Shown: positions 1 to 7,172 of the stretch, piece by piece
How positions within the stretch are numbered: the stretch's first letter is position 1
Layout of the letters: every line of letters begins with the position of its first letter
NCBI GenBank assembly: GCA_964601575.1
Contig: CAZROA010000041.1
Coordinates: 1-20,662, forward strand
Reading direction: 5' to 3'
Length of the DNA: 20,662 nt
DNA from: CAZKEG01 sp964601575
Lineage (GTDB): Bacteria > Desulfobacterota > Thermodesulfobacteria > Thermodesulfobacteriales > Thermodesulfatatoraceae
Position numbers and translations under genes: made by a program
The notes under the pieces: generated by a model
What the model was told of the DNA's origin: nothing
Seen by the model: the letters and a program-made list of their open reading frames with translations, nothing else
Database searches by the model: none

Positions 1-261
1 AAACAAGAGACCATATCCAATAAAAATGGGAAGCCAATAATTCCTGGCCCGATCGACGAAGTAACCTGAAGCAAGCCTCAGGGCATAACCCAAAAATTCC
101 CCAAGACCAGCCACCATGCCCACCACGCCCGCACTAGCCCCGAGAAGGGCGAGATAAGGCCCGGTGACACTCCTTGCCCCTTCGTAGGTGATATCCCCAA
201 AGAGACTAACAATCCCTAAAAGGACGATGAGGCGATAGGCTTTCGTTTTTTGGGTAGACAC
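1..261 (-). CDS. MFS transporter, N-terminal part (runs off window)
   Basis: This is the first 87 codons of a membrane transporter whose 3' end lies beyond base 1. It reads from a GTG start at 261-259, preceded by AAAGGAG (about 9 nt upstream), and stays open to the edge. The peptide begins VSTQKTKAYRLIVLLGIVSL, followed by a hydrophobic first helix, an FGDITYEGARS segment, two more hydrophobic stretches and SGYFVDR, which resembles the loop 2-3 signature (GxxxDR) of the major facilitator superfamily. The substrate cannot be told. It is divergent from nifH with a 187-bp shared upstream region, and nothing visible links it to nitrogen fixation. The family call is fairly secure; the exact start is likely but not proven. 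Confidence 0.75.
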   Translation of the reverse strand, partial: MSTQKTKAYRLIVLLGIVSLFGDITYEGARSVTGPYLALLGASAGVVGMVAGLGEFLGYALRLASGYFVDRARNYWLPIFIGYGLLF

Positions 262-367
262 GTCGTCTTTCTCCTTTTGTTCAAAACTGCCAAAAGATGC
301 CTTCTAAATCTTCCAAAACAAACATTGGTTATTTTTGATGGTTTTTAGCTCCCGTCTTTTATCTTCC

Positions 368-392
368 AAAAACCTTAAAATTTAAGGTTTTT
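368..392. promoter_or_regulatory. Perfect 12+1+12 inverted repeat upstream of nifH promoter
   Basis: The arm AAAAACCTTAAA and its exact reverse complement flank a single central A. The repeat ends 5 bp before the -24 box of the nifH promoter and lies between divergent genes. It could be an operator for a dimeric regulator. As an RNA hairpin it would be an AT-rich stem with a U-tract (a weak terminator), but no plus-strand gene lies upstream that would need one. It does not match the TGT-N10-ACA NifA enhancer site, and it sits closer to the promoter than such enhancers usually do. Confidence 0.55.
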
Positions 393-397
393 CCTCC

Positions 398-412
398 TGG
401 CACATCCCTTGC
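398..412 (+). promoter_or_regulatory. Sigma-54 (-24/-12) promoter of the nif operon
   Basis: TGGCAC, five bases, then TTGC matches the -24/-12 consensus TGGCAC-N5-TTGC exactly, with a T after TTGC and a C before TGGCAC, as preferred. The GG and GC pairs are 12 bp apart. Transcription would start near 424, giving a leader of about 25 nt before the nifH ATG at 449. This predicts an activator of the NifA/NtrC type acting from further upstream; I saw no clear TGT-N10-ACA site. Confidence 0.85.
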
Positions 413-448
413 TCTAGCTCTGGTCAAAAACAGAGGAGGTTTTTCAAA

Positions 449-1277
449 ATGGCCACAAGGAAGATCGGCATCTACGGCAAGGGTGGGATAGGAAAATCCA
501 CTACGACCCAAAATCTCGCCGCGGCCTTGGCCCATTTTTACGGTAAAAAGGTCATGATTCACGGTTGTGACCCCAAGGCCGATGCTACCCGACTCATCCT
601 CGGAGGGAAACCCCAGGAAAACGGTGCTCGATGTGTTGCGGGAAGAGGGTGAAGAAAACGTGACCCTGGACAAGGTGATGAAGATCGGCTTTGGCGGCAT
701 CCGCTGTGTAGAATCCGGCGGGCCAGAACCAGGGGTAGGGTGCGCTGGCCGCGGGGTGATTACCGCTATCAACCTCATGGAACAACTCGGCGGTTATCCG
801 GAGGAACTTGATTTTGTCTTCTTCGACGTCTTGGGTGACGTAGTCTGCGGCGGTTTCGCCATGCCGGTGCGTGAGGGAAAGGCCCAGGAGATCTATATCG
901 TGGCCTCTGGAGAGATGATGGCCATTTACGCCGCCAACAACATCTGTCGAGGGATGGCCAAATACGCCCAACGGACAGGCGTACGCCTTGGCGGCATCAT
1001 CTGTAACAGCCGTAAGGTGGATCGTGAAGAAGAGATTATGCAGGAATTTTGTGAGCGCATCGGCACTCAGATGATCATGTTCATCCCGCGGGACAATATC
1101 GTGCAAAAGGCCGAGTTTAATCGCCAAACCGTGATCCAATTTGACCCCAACCATCCCCAGGCCCAGGCTTATAAAGAGCTTGCCCGAAGGATTATCGAGA
1201 ACAAACACTTTGTCATTCCCAAACCCCTCACCATGCCGGAACTTGAGGCCCTCGTCGTCAAGTACGGCATAGTCTAA
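449..1277 (+). pseudogene. nifH: nifH, nitrogenase iron protein, frameshifted near 617
   Basis: NifH is the dimeric [4Fe-4S] ATPase that passes electrons to NifDK. The first part (449-616) gives MATRKIGIYGKGGIGKSTTT with the P-loop GKGGIGKST at residues 10-18 and CDPKADATR at 40-48. At 614-620 the frame moves by one extra base: after LGGKPQ the original frame runs into ENGARCV and stops at 652, while the next frame continues KTVLDVLREEG and on to a TAA at 1275-1277. Joined, the product is about 275 residues, normal for NifH. It has both cluster cysteines (C98 in GVGCAGRG and C133 in DVVCGGF) and Arg101, the residue ADP-ribosylated in some species. GAGGAGG precedes the ATG. The extra base lies in a run of short homopolymers (CCCC-A-GG-AAAA). 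It may be a true mutation, a sequencing error, or less likely a +1 recoding site at CCC-C. Everything else in the protein looks intact. Confidence 0.93.
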
Positions 1278-1283
1278 GCCCAT

Positions 1284-1288
1284 GGAGG
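1284..1288 (+). promoter_or_regulatory. Ribosome binding site that sets the nifI1 start
   Basis: GGAGG lies 8 nt before the ATG at 1297. An in-frame ATG at 1282 overlaps this site and has no Shine-Dalgarno of its own, so the later start is favoured. The later start also gives the MKMIKAIVRPEK beginning usual for this PII subfamily. Confidence 0.75.
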
Positions 1289-1296
1289 TAGAGACC

Positions 1297-1614
1297 ATGA
1301 AGATGATCAAGGCCATCGTAAGACCGGAAAAGACCCAAGAGGTGGTAGACGCCTTAGAGGCCGCAGGTTTTTTGGCCCTGACCAGGATCGACGTCGTGGG
1401 CCGAGGCAAACAAGGCGGCCTTACCATGGGAGAGATCGTCTATGATGAACTCCCCAAGACCCTTTTGCTTCTGGTGGTAGAAGACGAGGCGGTGCCCAAG
1501 GTCTGTGAGACCATTATGGAGACCGCCCGCACCGGGCGTTTCGGTGACGGAAAGATCTTTGTCTCTCCAGTGAAGGAGGTCTTTACCATCCGTACCGGTC
1601 AACCTGAACTCTAG
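1297..1614 (+). CDS. nifI1: NifI1, PII-family nitrogenase regulator
   Basis: This is a small PII-like protein of 105 residues. With NifI2 it forms a complex that binds NifDK and blocks it after ammonium addition; 2-oxoglutarate and ATP relieve the block (known from methanogens). Seen here: MKMIKAIVRPEK at the N-terminus, the GRGKQGG motif before the T-loop, and TARTGRFGDGKIFVSPV, the PII C-terminal signature. The T-loop is short and lacks the uridylylated tyrosine pattern of GlnB, as in other NifI1. It lies 19 bp after nifH with the start set by GGAGG at 1284-1288; an in-frame ATG at 1282 would add five residues. It is intact, unlike nifH just upstream. Confidence 0.93.
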   Translation: MKMIKAIVRPEKTQEVVDALEAAGFLALTRIDVVGRGKQGGLTMGEIVYDELPKTLLLLVVEDEAVPKVCETIMETARTGRFGDGKIFVSPVKEVFTIRTGQPEL

Positions 1615-1624
1615 GAGGCATGTC

Positions 1625-2005
1625 ATGGGAAAACTCTGTGAGATCATGGCCATCATCCGCCCGACCAAGATGCTGGATACCAAGAAGGCATTGGCTGAGA
1701 TGGGACTCCCTTCCTTTACCGCCCTTAAGGTCTTCGGACGCGGCAAACAAGGGGGACGGATAGCCGAGTTGGCCTATCGGGTAAGCCCAGAGATTGCCAA
1801 ACAAGCCGAGGAGGCCCCAGCCAGCTTCATTCCTAAACGCCTTATCATGGCCGTAGTCCCGGAGGCCATGGTGGAAAAGGCTGTGGCCACGATCATTCGG
1901 ACCAATCAAACCGGTCAGCACGGCGATGGCAAGATCTTTGTCCTCCCTGTGGAAGAAAGTTACCGCGTCCGTACTGGAGAAAGAGACCTGGAGGCCCTTT
2001 TTTAG
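1625..2005 (+). CDS. nifI2: NifI2, PII-family nitrogenase regulator
   Basis: This is the partner of NifI1, 126 residues. Seen: MGKLCEIMAIIRPTKMLDT at the start, the VFGRGKQGG motif, a longer T-loop region (about residues 48-72) than in NifI1, and TNQTGQHGDGKIFVLPV, the PII signature at the C-terminal side. The long T-loop and order after nifI1 identify it as NifI2 rather than GlnB. AGGAGG at 1613-1618 is 6 nt before the ATG and overlaps the nifI1 stop, so the two are translationally close. By family knowledge the NifI1/I2 pair senses 2-oxoglutarate and controls nitrogenase activity directly, without covalent modification of NifH. Confidence 0.93.
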   Translation: MGKLCEIMAIIRPTKMLDTKKALAEMGLPSFTALKVFGRGKQGGRIAELAYRVSPEIAKQAEEAPASFIPKRLIMAVVPEAMVEKAVATIIRTNQTGQHGDGKIFVLPVEESYRVRTGERDLEALF

Positions 2006-2028
2006 GACATGAGCATAAGGAGGCAGCA

Positions 2029-2856
2029 ATGATAAGACACCCCTGTTTTGACGAAAAGGCCCACCGCCTTGTAGGACGACTCCACCTCCCCGTGGCCCCA
2101 CGGTGTAATATCCAGTGTGCTTATTGTGAACGAAAGATCGGTTGTGTCCATGATAATCGCCCCGGGGTCTCGGCCAGGATCATCCGTCCTTCAGAAGTAA
2201 AGGGCTATATCACCCAAATACTCTCCTTTGAACCGAGGATAGAAGTAGTCGGTGTGGCTGGGCCTGGAGATGCCCTGGCCAACGAAGAGACCTTTGAGGC
2301 CTTAAAGGTAGTCAAAGAACACTTTCCAGAGCTTAAGATCTGTGTAGCTACCAACGGTCTGGCCCTGCCGCACAAGCTTCCTCAACTCCTTGAGGTAGGG
2401 ATGAAATTCCTCACGGTGACGGTGAACGCAGCCACCCCGGAGACCGGAGGACGATTGGTGCGCTTCATAAAAGACGGAGGACAACGCCTCATCGGACCCT
2501 CTGGGGCAGCCTTGCTTTTGGAACGCCAACTCGAAGGCATAGCCCTAGCGGCTGAGGCAGGCGTCCGGGTAAAGGTCAACACCGTCCTTGTCCCTGGAAT
2601 AAACGACCGAGAAATAGCCGAAATCGCCCGCCTAGTAGCCCGGGCCGGGGCGAGTCTTATGAACATTATTCCCCTCATCCCTCTGGGAGAATTTCGTCGT
2701 TTCAAGCCTCCGACCAAAGAGGAGATCACTCGAGCCCGACGAGAGGCCGCACGGTTTATGCCGCAGTTTCTCTCGTGTAAACGCTGCCGGGCCGACGCCT
2801 TTGGTGTGCCGGGACTGGGAGATTTCTCCCTTAAGTGTTTTGGCCCTTTAATTTGA
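2029..2856 (+). CDS. nifB: NifB, radical SAM FeMo-cofactor core (NifB-co) synthase
   Basis: NifB fuses two [4Fe-4S] units and inserts a carbide to make the 8Fe precursor (NifB-co) of the nitrogenase cofactor. The 275-residue protein begins MIRHPCFDEKAHRLVGRLHL, typical of NifB. It has the radical-SAM CX3CX2C at C26-C30-C33 (CNIQCAYC), an RKIGCVHDNRPGVSA segment, a GPGDAL SAM-binding stretch near residue 79, and C-terminal cysteines in SCKRCRADAFG (250 and 253). There is no fused NifX-like domain, so it is the short form seen in methanogens and many anaerobes. AAGGAGG precedes the ATG. It sits between nifI2 and nifD, with gaps of 23 and 16 bp, an unusual position because nifB is more often separate or at the end of the operon. 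Confidence 0.93.
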   Translation: MIRHPCFDEKAHRLVGRLHLPVAPRCNIQCAYCERKIGCVHDNRPGVSARIIRPSEVKGYITQILSFEPRIEVVGVAGPGDALANEETFEALKVVKEHFPELKICVATNGLALPHKLPQLLEVGMKFLTVTVNAATPETGGRLVRFIKDGGQRLIGPSGAALLLERQLEGIALAAEAGVRVKVNTVLVPGINDREIAEIARLVARAGASLMNIIPLIPLGEFRRFKPPTKEEITRARREAARFMPQFLSCKRCRADAFGVPGLGDFSLKCFGPLI

Positions 2857-2872
2857 AAGAGGAGGTGAACTC

Positions 2873-4303
2873 ATGCCGTATCATCAGTTGCGATGCAATA
2901 TTTGCATCCCAGAAAGGCTTAAGCACGTGGTGATCGTAGACGAAGATCGAAGCACCATTCCGGAAAGTAATGCCCCGACGGTCCCTGGGGACCTTACCGA
3001 ACGGGGTTGTGCCTTTGCTGGGGCCCGTGGGGTCGTGGGCGGTCCGATCGTGGATGTCATCCACCTGATTCACGCGCCGGTGGGCTGCGGATACTACACT
3101 TGGGGGACCAGACGTCACCTGGGCGATGGCTACAACTGGGCCCGTCCTGGAGTGCTGGAAAACGAGGCCAATCATCGCCGTCATTGTTTTACCACCGCTA
3201 TGACCGAGGAAGACATCATCTTCGGTGGGATGGAAAAGCTAAAACAGGCCCTGCTCGAGGCCTTTCGAATAAACCCCGGAGCCGCCGGGGCCATCATTTA
3301 CAACACCTGTTCCACGGCACTCATCGGCGATGACATCGAACAGGTAGCCCGAGAGGTTTCTGAAGAGGTGGGCAAACCGGTCTTTGCCTGTGCTTCCCCT
3401 GGCTTTTGTGGTGTCTCGCAGTCTAAGGGGCACCATGAATTCAATTTTCAGTTCTATAAGTGGTTACTTAAATATCGCGAAAAACACCCGGAAGTCTGCC
3501 TGAGGGAGGAGGAAAAGTCCCCTTACGACGTAAATCTGATCGGCGAATACAACATAGATTGGGACACGGTGGTCATCGTACCCCTTTTTGAGAAGCTTGG
3601 TGTTCGGGTACTAAATGTATTCACCGGAAACTCCCGTTTTCAAAACCTCCTCAAGCTCCCGGATGCCAAGCTCAATATCGTGCACTGCCAGCGTTCGGCC
3701 ACTTACATTGCCGAGCTTATCAAACAAGGCTTTGAGGTGCCTTTTGTGCGGGTAAGCCTCTTCGGTATAGCACAAACGGCCAAGGCCCTACGGGACGTCG
3801 CCACCTGGTTTGGAGATGAAAAGATGAAAAAGCGCGCGGAAGAGATCATCGAAGAAGAGACCGCAGCCATAAAGCCGGCGCTGGAGTGGTATCGCCAAAG
3901 GTTGGCTGGGAAGCGTATCGCCATTTATGTTGGGGCCCCACGGGTCTGGCACTGGCCCAAGGTAATGGAGGAACTAGGGATGGAGGTGGTGGCCTGCATG
4001 ACTACCTTCGGCCACCGAGAAGATTATGAAAAGATCGTCCAGCGCGTCAAACCCGGGACCTTGGTCATCGACAACCCCAACGAGTTCGAGATCGAGGAAA
4101 TGATCGAGACCAGGAAACCCGATCTCTTTCTCACCGGACTGAAAGAAAAATATCTAGTGCGCAAATTCGGGGTGCCTACTCTGAATTCCCATTCTTACGA
4201 GAAGGGACCCTATGCTTGTTTTCGGGGTTTTGTCAACTTTGCCCGAGACATCTACCAGGCCATCTACGCCCCGGTTTGGAAAATGGCCAAAGAGGAATTT
4301 TAA
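2873..4303 (+). CDS. nifD: NifD, nitrogenase alpha chain (non-canonical clade)
   Basis: This is the alpha subunit of dinitrogenase, 476 residues. By alignment from memory with Azotobacter NifD, the P-cluster cysteines are C46, C72 and C146. The cofactor ligands are C272 (VHCQRS) and H440 (NSHSYE), with Q183 and H187 in VSQSKGHH and R80 equivalent to Arg96. The N-terminus (IPERLKHVV, then TERGCAFAGARGVVGG) and the cofactor loop VGAPRVWHW (353-361) look more like VnfD/AnfD and methanogen-type NifD than the GGLRPRH loop of proteobacterial NifD. The loop keeps the Arg (R357) but has Ala in place of the second Gly. No vnfG/anfG gene lies between D and K, so a molybdenum enzyme is more likely than a V or Fe one. 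AGAGGAGGTG precedes the ATG, and nifK follows after 12 bp. Confidence 0.92.
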   Translation: MPYHQLRCNICIPERLKHVVIVDEDRSTIPESNAPTVPGDLTERGCAFAGARGVVGGPIVDVIHLIHAPVGCGYYTWGTRRHLGDGYNWARPGVLENEANHRRHCFTTAMTEEDIIFGGMEKLKQALLEAFRINPGAAGAIIYNTCSTALIGDDIEQVAREVSEEVGKPVFACASPGFCGVSQSKGHHEFNFQFYKWLLKYREKHPEVCLREEEKSPYDVNLIGEYNIDWDTVVIVPLFEKLGVRVLNVFTGNSRFQNLLKLPDAKLNIVHCQRSATYIAELIKQGFEVPFVRVSLFGIAQTAKALRDVATWFGDEKMKKRAEEIIEEETAAIKPALEWYRQRLAGKRIAIYVGAPRVWHWPKVMEELGMEVVACMTTFGHREDYEKIVQRVKPGTLVIDNPNEFEIEEMIETRKPDLFLTGLKEKYLVRKFGVPTLNSHSYEKGPYACFRGFVNFARDIYQAIYAPVWKMAKEEF

Positions 4304-4315
4304 AGGAGGAAAACC

Positions 4316-5788
4316 ATGATAAACCAGGTAAAAGAGATCCCTATCGAAGGAATTACCTATAAAAATCTAAAGATCGAAAAGAAACCCCTGACTCCAGAGT
4401 ATGTACCCCCACCGCCTGAACTGGTACCGGCTAAAAATCGGGCGGTCTGCATCGACCCTTCGCGTACCTGTATGCCTTTTGGGGCCATGTGGGCCACCCT
4501 TGGGGTCCACCGGGCCATTCCCTTTGTCCAAGGGGCCCAGGGGTGTACCACTTATGTACGCTATACCTTCTCTCGAATATTTCGGGAACCAGCCACCATC
4601 GCCAATGCCAGTTTTCACGAAGACGCAGCGGTCTTTGGTGGACGCAAAAATTTGATCCGTGGCGTTCGAAATCTCGTTTGTCGTTATCAACCAGAGCTTA
4701 TCGCCATTGTTACTACCTGTTCCAGCGAGGTCATTGGCGATGACATTCACAGCTTCCTTTACGAGGCCCTGGATATCATGGAAGAAGAAATGGGGCCCGA
4801 AGTCAGAGAGGTGGTGAAGTTTGTCGTGGTAAACACCCCGAGTTTTGCCGGCTCCCATGTGGAGGGCTATAACCGTGCTGCCCGTGAATTCCTGAAGACT
4901 TTAGCCAAGCAAAGCGGCGAGTCTTCAGAGGATGTCTATTTCATCCCGGGAATGATGTCCCCTGGAGACATCCGCGAGCTGAAACACATGCTCGAACTCA
5001 TGGGGATCAGCTATCACATCCTCTTCGATATCAGCGATACTTTAGACTGCCCACTGGTGGGAATGCCCAACAAGATTCCCTACTATCCCCCCGGAGGTAC
5101 ACGGGTAGAGGAATTCGTACGTGCCGGTGATGCCCGGGCCATCTTTGCCCTCTCTCCGGATACTGGTTCCGCCGGGAGCAAGTGGCTTGAACGCCGTTAC
5201 AAAGTGCCGGCTTATGTGACCACCATGCCCATCGGGGTCAAGAATACCGACCGGCTGATCAAGGCTTTGGCCGAAGTAGCTGATCGGCCTATCCCAGACC
5301 GATTGCGTTGGGAACGAGGCATCCTCCTGGATGCCATGGCCGATACCCTGCATTATACCATGATGAAACGGGTAGCCCTTTGCGGCGATCCAGACTTTGT
5401 GGCTGCAGCCACGCGCTTTGTCTGTGAACTGGGTATGATTCCCACCTACATTCTAATTGGTACCAAGAGCCGGTCTGCAGAAGAGACCATAAGAGAGGCC
5501 TGTGAAGAATACGGCTACTCCCCGGTAATCATGAATGGTAGCGATCAATTTGAGTGGGAATACGCCCTGAAGAACGACTTCCCCGATCTCATCCTCGGAC
5601 ATTCACGTTGCGTAAGTATCGCCCGCGAGATCGAGGTCCCTTTAGTGCGCTTTGGCTTTCCGGTCTATGATCGCGTGGGATACCAACGCGAGCCCATCGT
5701 CGGCTACAGAGGTGGAGAACGCTTCCTCACCAGGATCGTCAACGCCATTCTCGATCATCACTACCCTGACGATCGGCTACATCAGTAG
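4316..5788 (+). CDS. nifK: NifK, nitrogenase beta chain
   Basis: This is the beta subunit of dinitrogenase, 490 residues and complete. The P-cluster cysteines are C52 (TCMPFGA), C77 (GAQGCTTY) and C135 (TTCSSEVIGDD). EDAAVFGG (102-109) and TPSFAGSHVEGYN are further family hallmarks. A proline-rich N-terminal stretch (about residues 25-40, PLTPEYVPPPPE) precedes the first cysteine. AAAGGAGG lies before the ATG and overlaps the nifD stop region, and the short gap predicts balanced NifD/NifK translation. The C-terminus ends DHHYPDDRLHQ. I see no frameshift or missing ligand. Confidence 0.95.
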   Translation: MINQVKEIPIEGITYKNLKIEKKPLTPEYVPPPPELVPAKNRAVCIDPSRTCMPFGAMWATLGVHRAIPFVQGAQGCTTYVRYTFSRIFREPATIANASFHEDAAVFGGRKNLIRGVRNLVCRYQPELIAIVTTCSSEVIGDDIHSFLYEALDIMEEEMGPEVREVVKFVVVNTPSFAGSHVEGYNRAAREFLKTLAKQSGESSEDVYFIPGMMSPGDIRELKHMLELMGISYHILFDISDTLDCPLVGMPNKIPYYPPGGTRVEEFVRAGDARAIFALSPDTGSAGSKWLERRYKVPAYVTTMPIGVKNTDRLIKALAEVADRPIPDRLRWERGILLDAMADTLHYTMMKRVALCGDPDFVAAATRFVCELGMIPTYILIGTKSRSAEETIREACEEYGYSPVIMNGSDQFEWEYALKNDFPDLILGHSRCVSIAREIEVPLVRFGFPVYDRVGYQREPIVGYRGGERFLTRIVNAILDHHYPDDRLHQ

Positions 5789-5841
5789 CCAAAACAGAAA
5801 GCCCACATAGATCCTGGCAGACAATGTAAAAGGGGGTTTAA

Positions 5842-7135
5842 ATGGAACCTCTCCTTCAACCACTGGAAATATTACCCCAAAGGCCCTGCGGGCTTATTAC
5901 CGAGCCCGGGAGCATGAGCCAGAGGAGTTGTGTGTACTTTGGGGCAAGATATGTGCTTGGACCGGTGCGCGAGGCCGTACATCTGGTGCACGGAGCCGTA
6001 GGGTGTGCCTACTACGGTAAGATAGTGCGCGGCACTCCGGCTCCGGTGTGGGCCACTAATATGGGCGAAAAAGACGTGATCTTCGGGGCTGGAGAAAAGC
6101 TCTACAAGGCCTTACTCGAGGCCTTCTCTCTTGATCCCAAGGCCCGTGGGGCCTTTGTGTATATCACCTGTGTCTCAGGGCTTATCGGCGAGGAAGTGAT
6201 CTCTGTAGCTCAAGAAGTCTCAGATAAGACCAGGAGAGGGGTCAAGATAGTCTCTTGCCCGGGGTTTTCCGCACCTTCCCAGTCTAAAGGCCACGCCCTG
6301 GCTTATCAAATACTTTTTGACTCATAAAGCCTTTGCCCCCGGCGGAAAAACCTTTGGTAAACCTCATCGGTGAATACAACGTCGGGGGAGAAACCGCGGT
6401 CATCAAGGACCTTCTTCAGAAAATAGGCATCAAAGTCCATGTATCCCTTACCGGAGAGGCAAGTTGGTCGCTGGTGGAGAGTATGTCTCAAGCTAGACTC
6501 AATCTTCTCTTCTGTGGGGCCACGGCGGAGAGTTTTTGTCGAAAAATGGAGGAAACCTTTGGCATACCCTATATTCGGGTCTCCTTTTATGGGCTAAAGG
6601 CCATCGCAGATTCATTACGCAAGATCGGCGCCTTTTTTAAACTTCCCAAAAAACGTGTGGAAGAGGTCATCGCCCGCGGGGAACAGATGGCCCTGGAGAA
6701 GATCTTGCCCTGGCGCAGGGAGTTTACAGGCAAGAAAGCCGTCATCGTCCTCGGAGCCTATCGCCTTGGGCCCCAAGGCAGGATGTTGCATGAGCTCGGA
6801 TTAGAAGTAGAGCTGGCAGCCTCTATCTTTGGACGTCAGGAAGATCACTACGAGGCCCAACACCTGGCGGATATAGTTACCGACAACCCCGGTGACGAAG
6901 AGCTGGAAAAGGCCCTTTGGGTCCTCTCCCCAGACGTCGTCCTTACCAACGCCCGTGAACAATGGCGACCGGTAAAGCTTGGTATCCCCGTACTCTCGTT
7001 CCCCCAACCCAAAGAGCGTGGTCCGTATGCAGGATATGTAGGCTTGGTAAACTTTGCCCGGGATCTCTATCGCTGCCTCAGGGCCCGGTATGGAAATTAC
7101 AACGCGAAGAACCACTATCGATACACTCCTGCTGA
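5842..7135 (+). pseudogene. nifE: nifE, cofactor scaffold alpha subunit, two frameshifts
   Basis: NifE pairs with NifN to mature NifB-co into FeMo-co. Part 1 (5842-6321) carries SQRSCVYFGAR, VHGAVGCAYYG and YITCVSGLIGEE, giving three cluster cysteines (C30, C55, C110), and PSQSKGHA. It then hits TAA at 6325. One missing base at about 6321 restores LIKPLPPAEKPLVNLIGEYN, and the second frame runs on through NLLFCGATAES and GPYAGYVGLVNFARDLYRC. Near 7080 a second missing base is needed. The neighbouring frame gives GPVWKLQREEPLSIHSC and a TGA at 7133-7135, matching the GPVWKL-type end of NifD/NifE proteins. Without that correction the frame continues with nonsense to 7256, overlapping the convergent gene antisense. 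The corrected length is about 430 residues, short at the N-terminus compared with most NifE. AAAAGGGGG precedes the ATG. nifN does not follow. Confidence 0.88.
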
Positions 7136-7172
7136 GGATCCCTCAAGTGCTTATGTCGATAGAGAAAACGAA

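Noticed and set aside
594..1427. Long open frame (277 codons) antisense to nifH and nifI1
   Set aside because: It mirrors well-supported nif genes, has no recognisable domain and is an effect of codon use on the opposite strand.
2873..5788. Vanadium or iron-only nitrogenase (vnfDGK/anfDGK)
   Set aside because: The D sequence has VnfD/AnfD-like features, but there is no G subunit gene between D and K and the Mo-type Arg equivalents (R80, R357) are kept.
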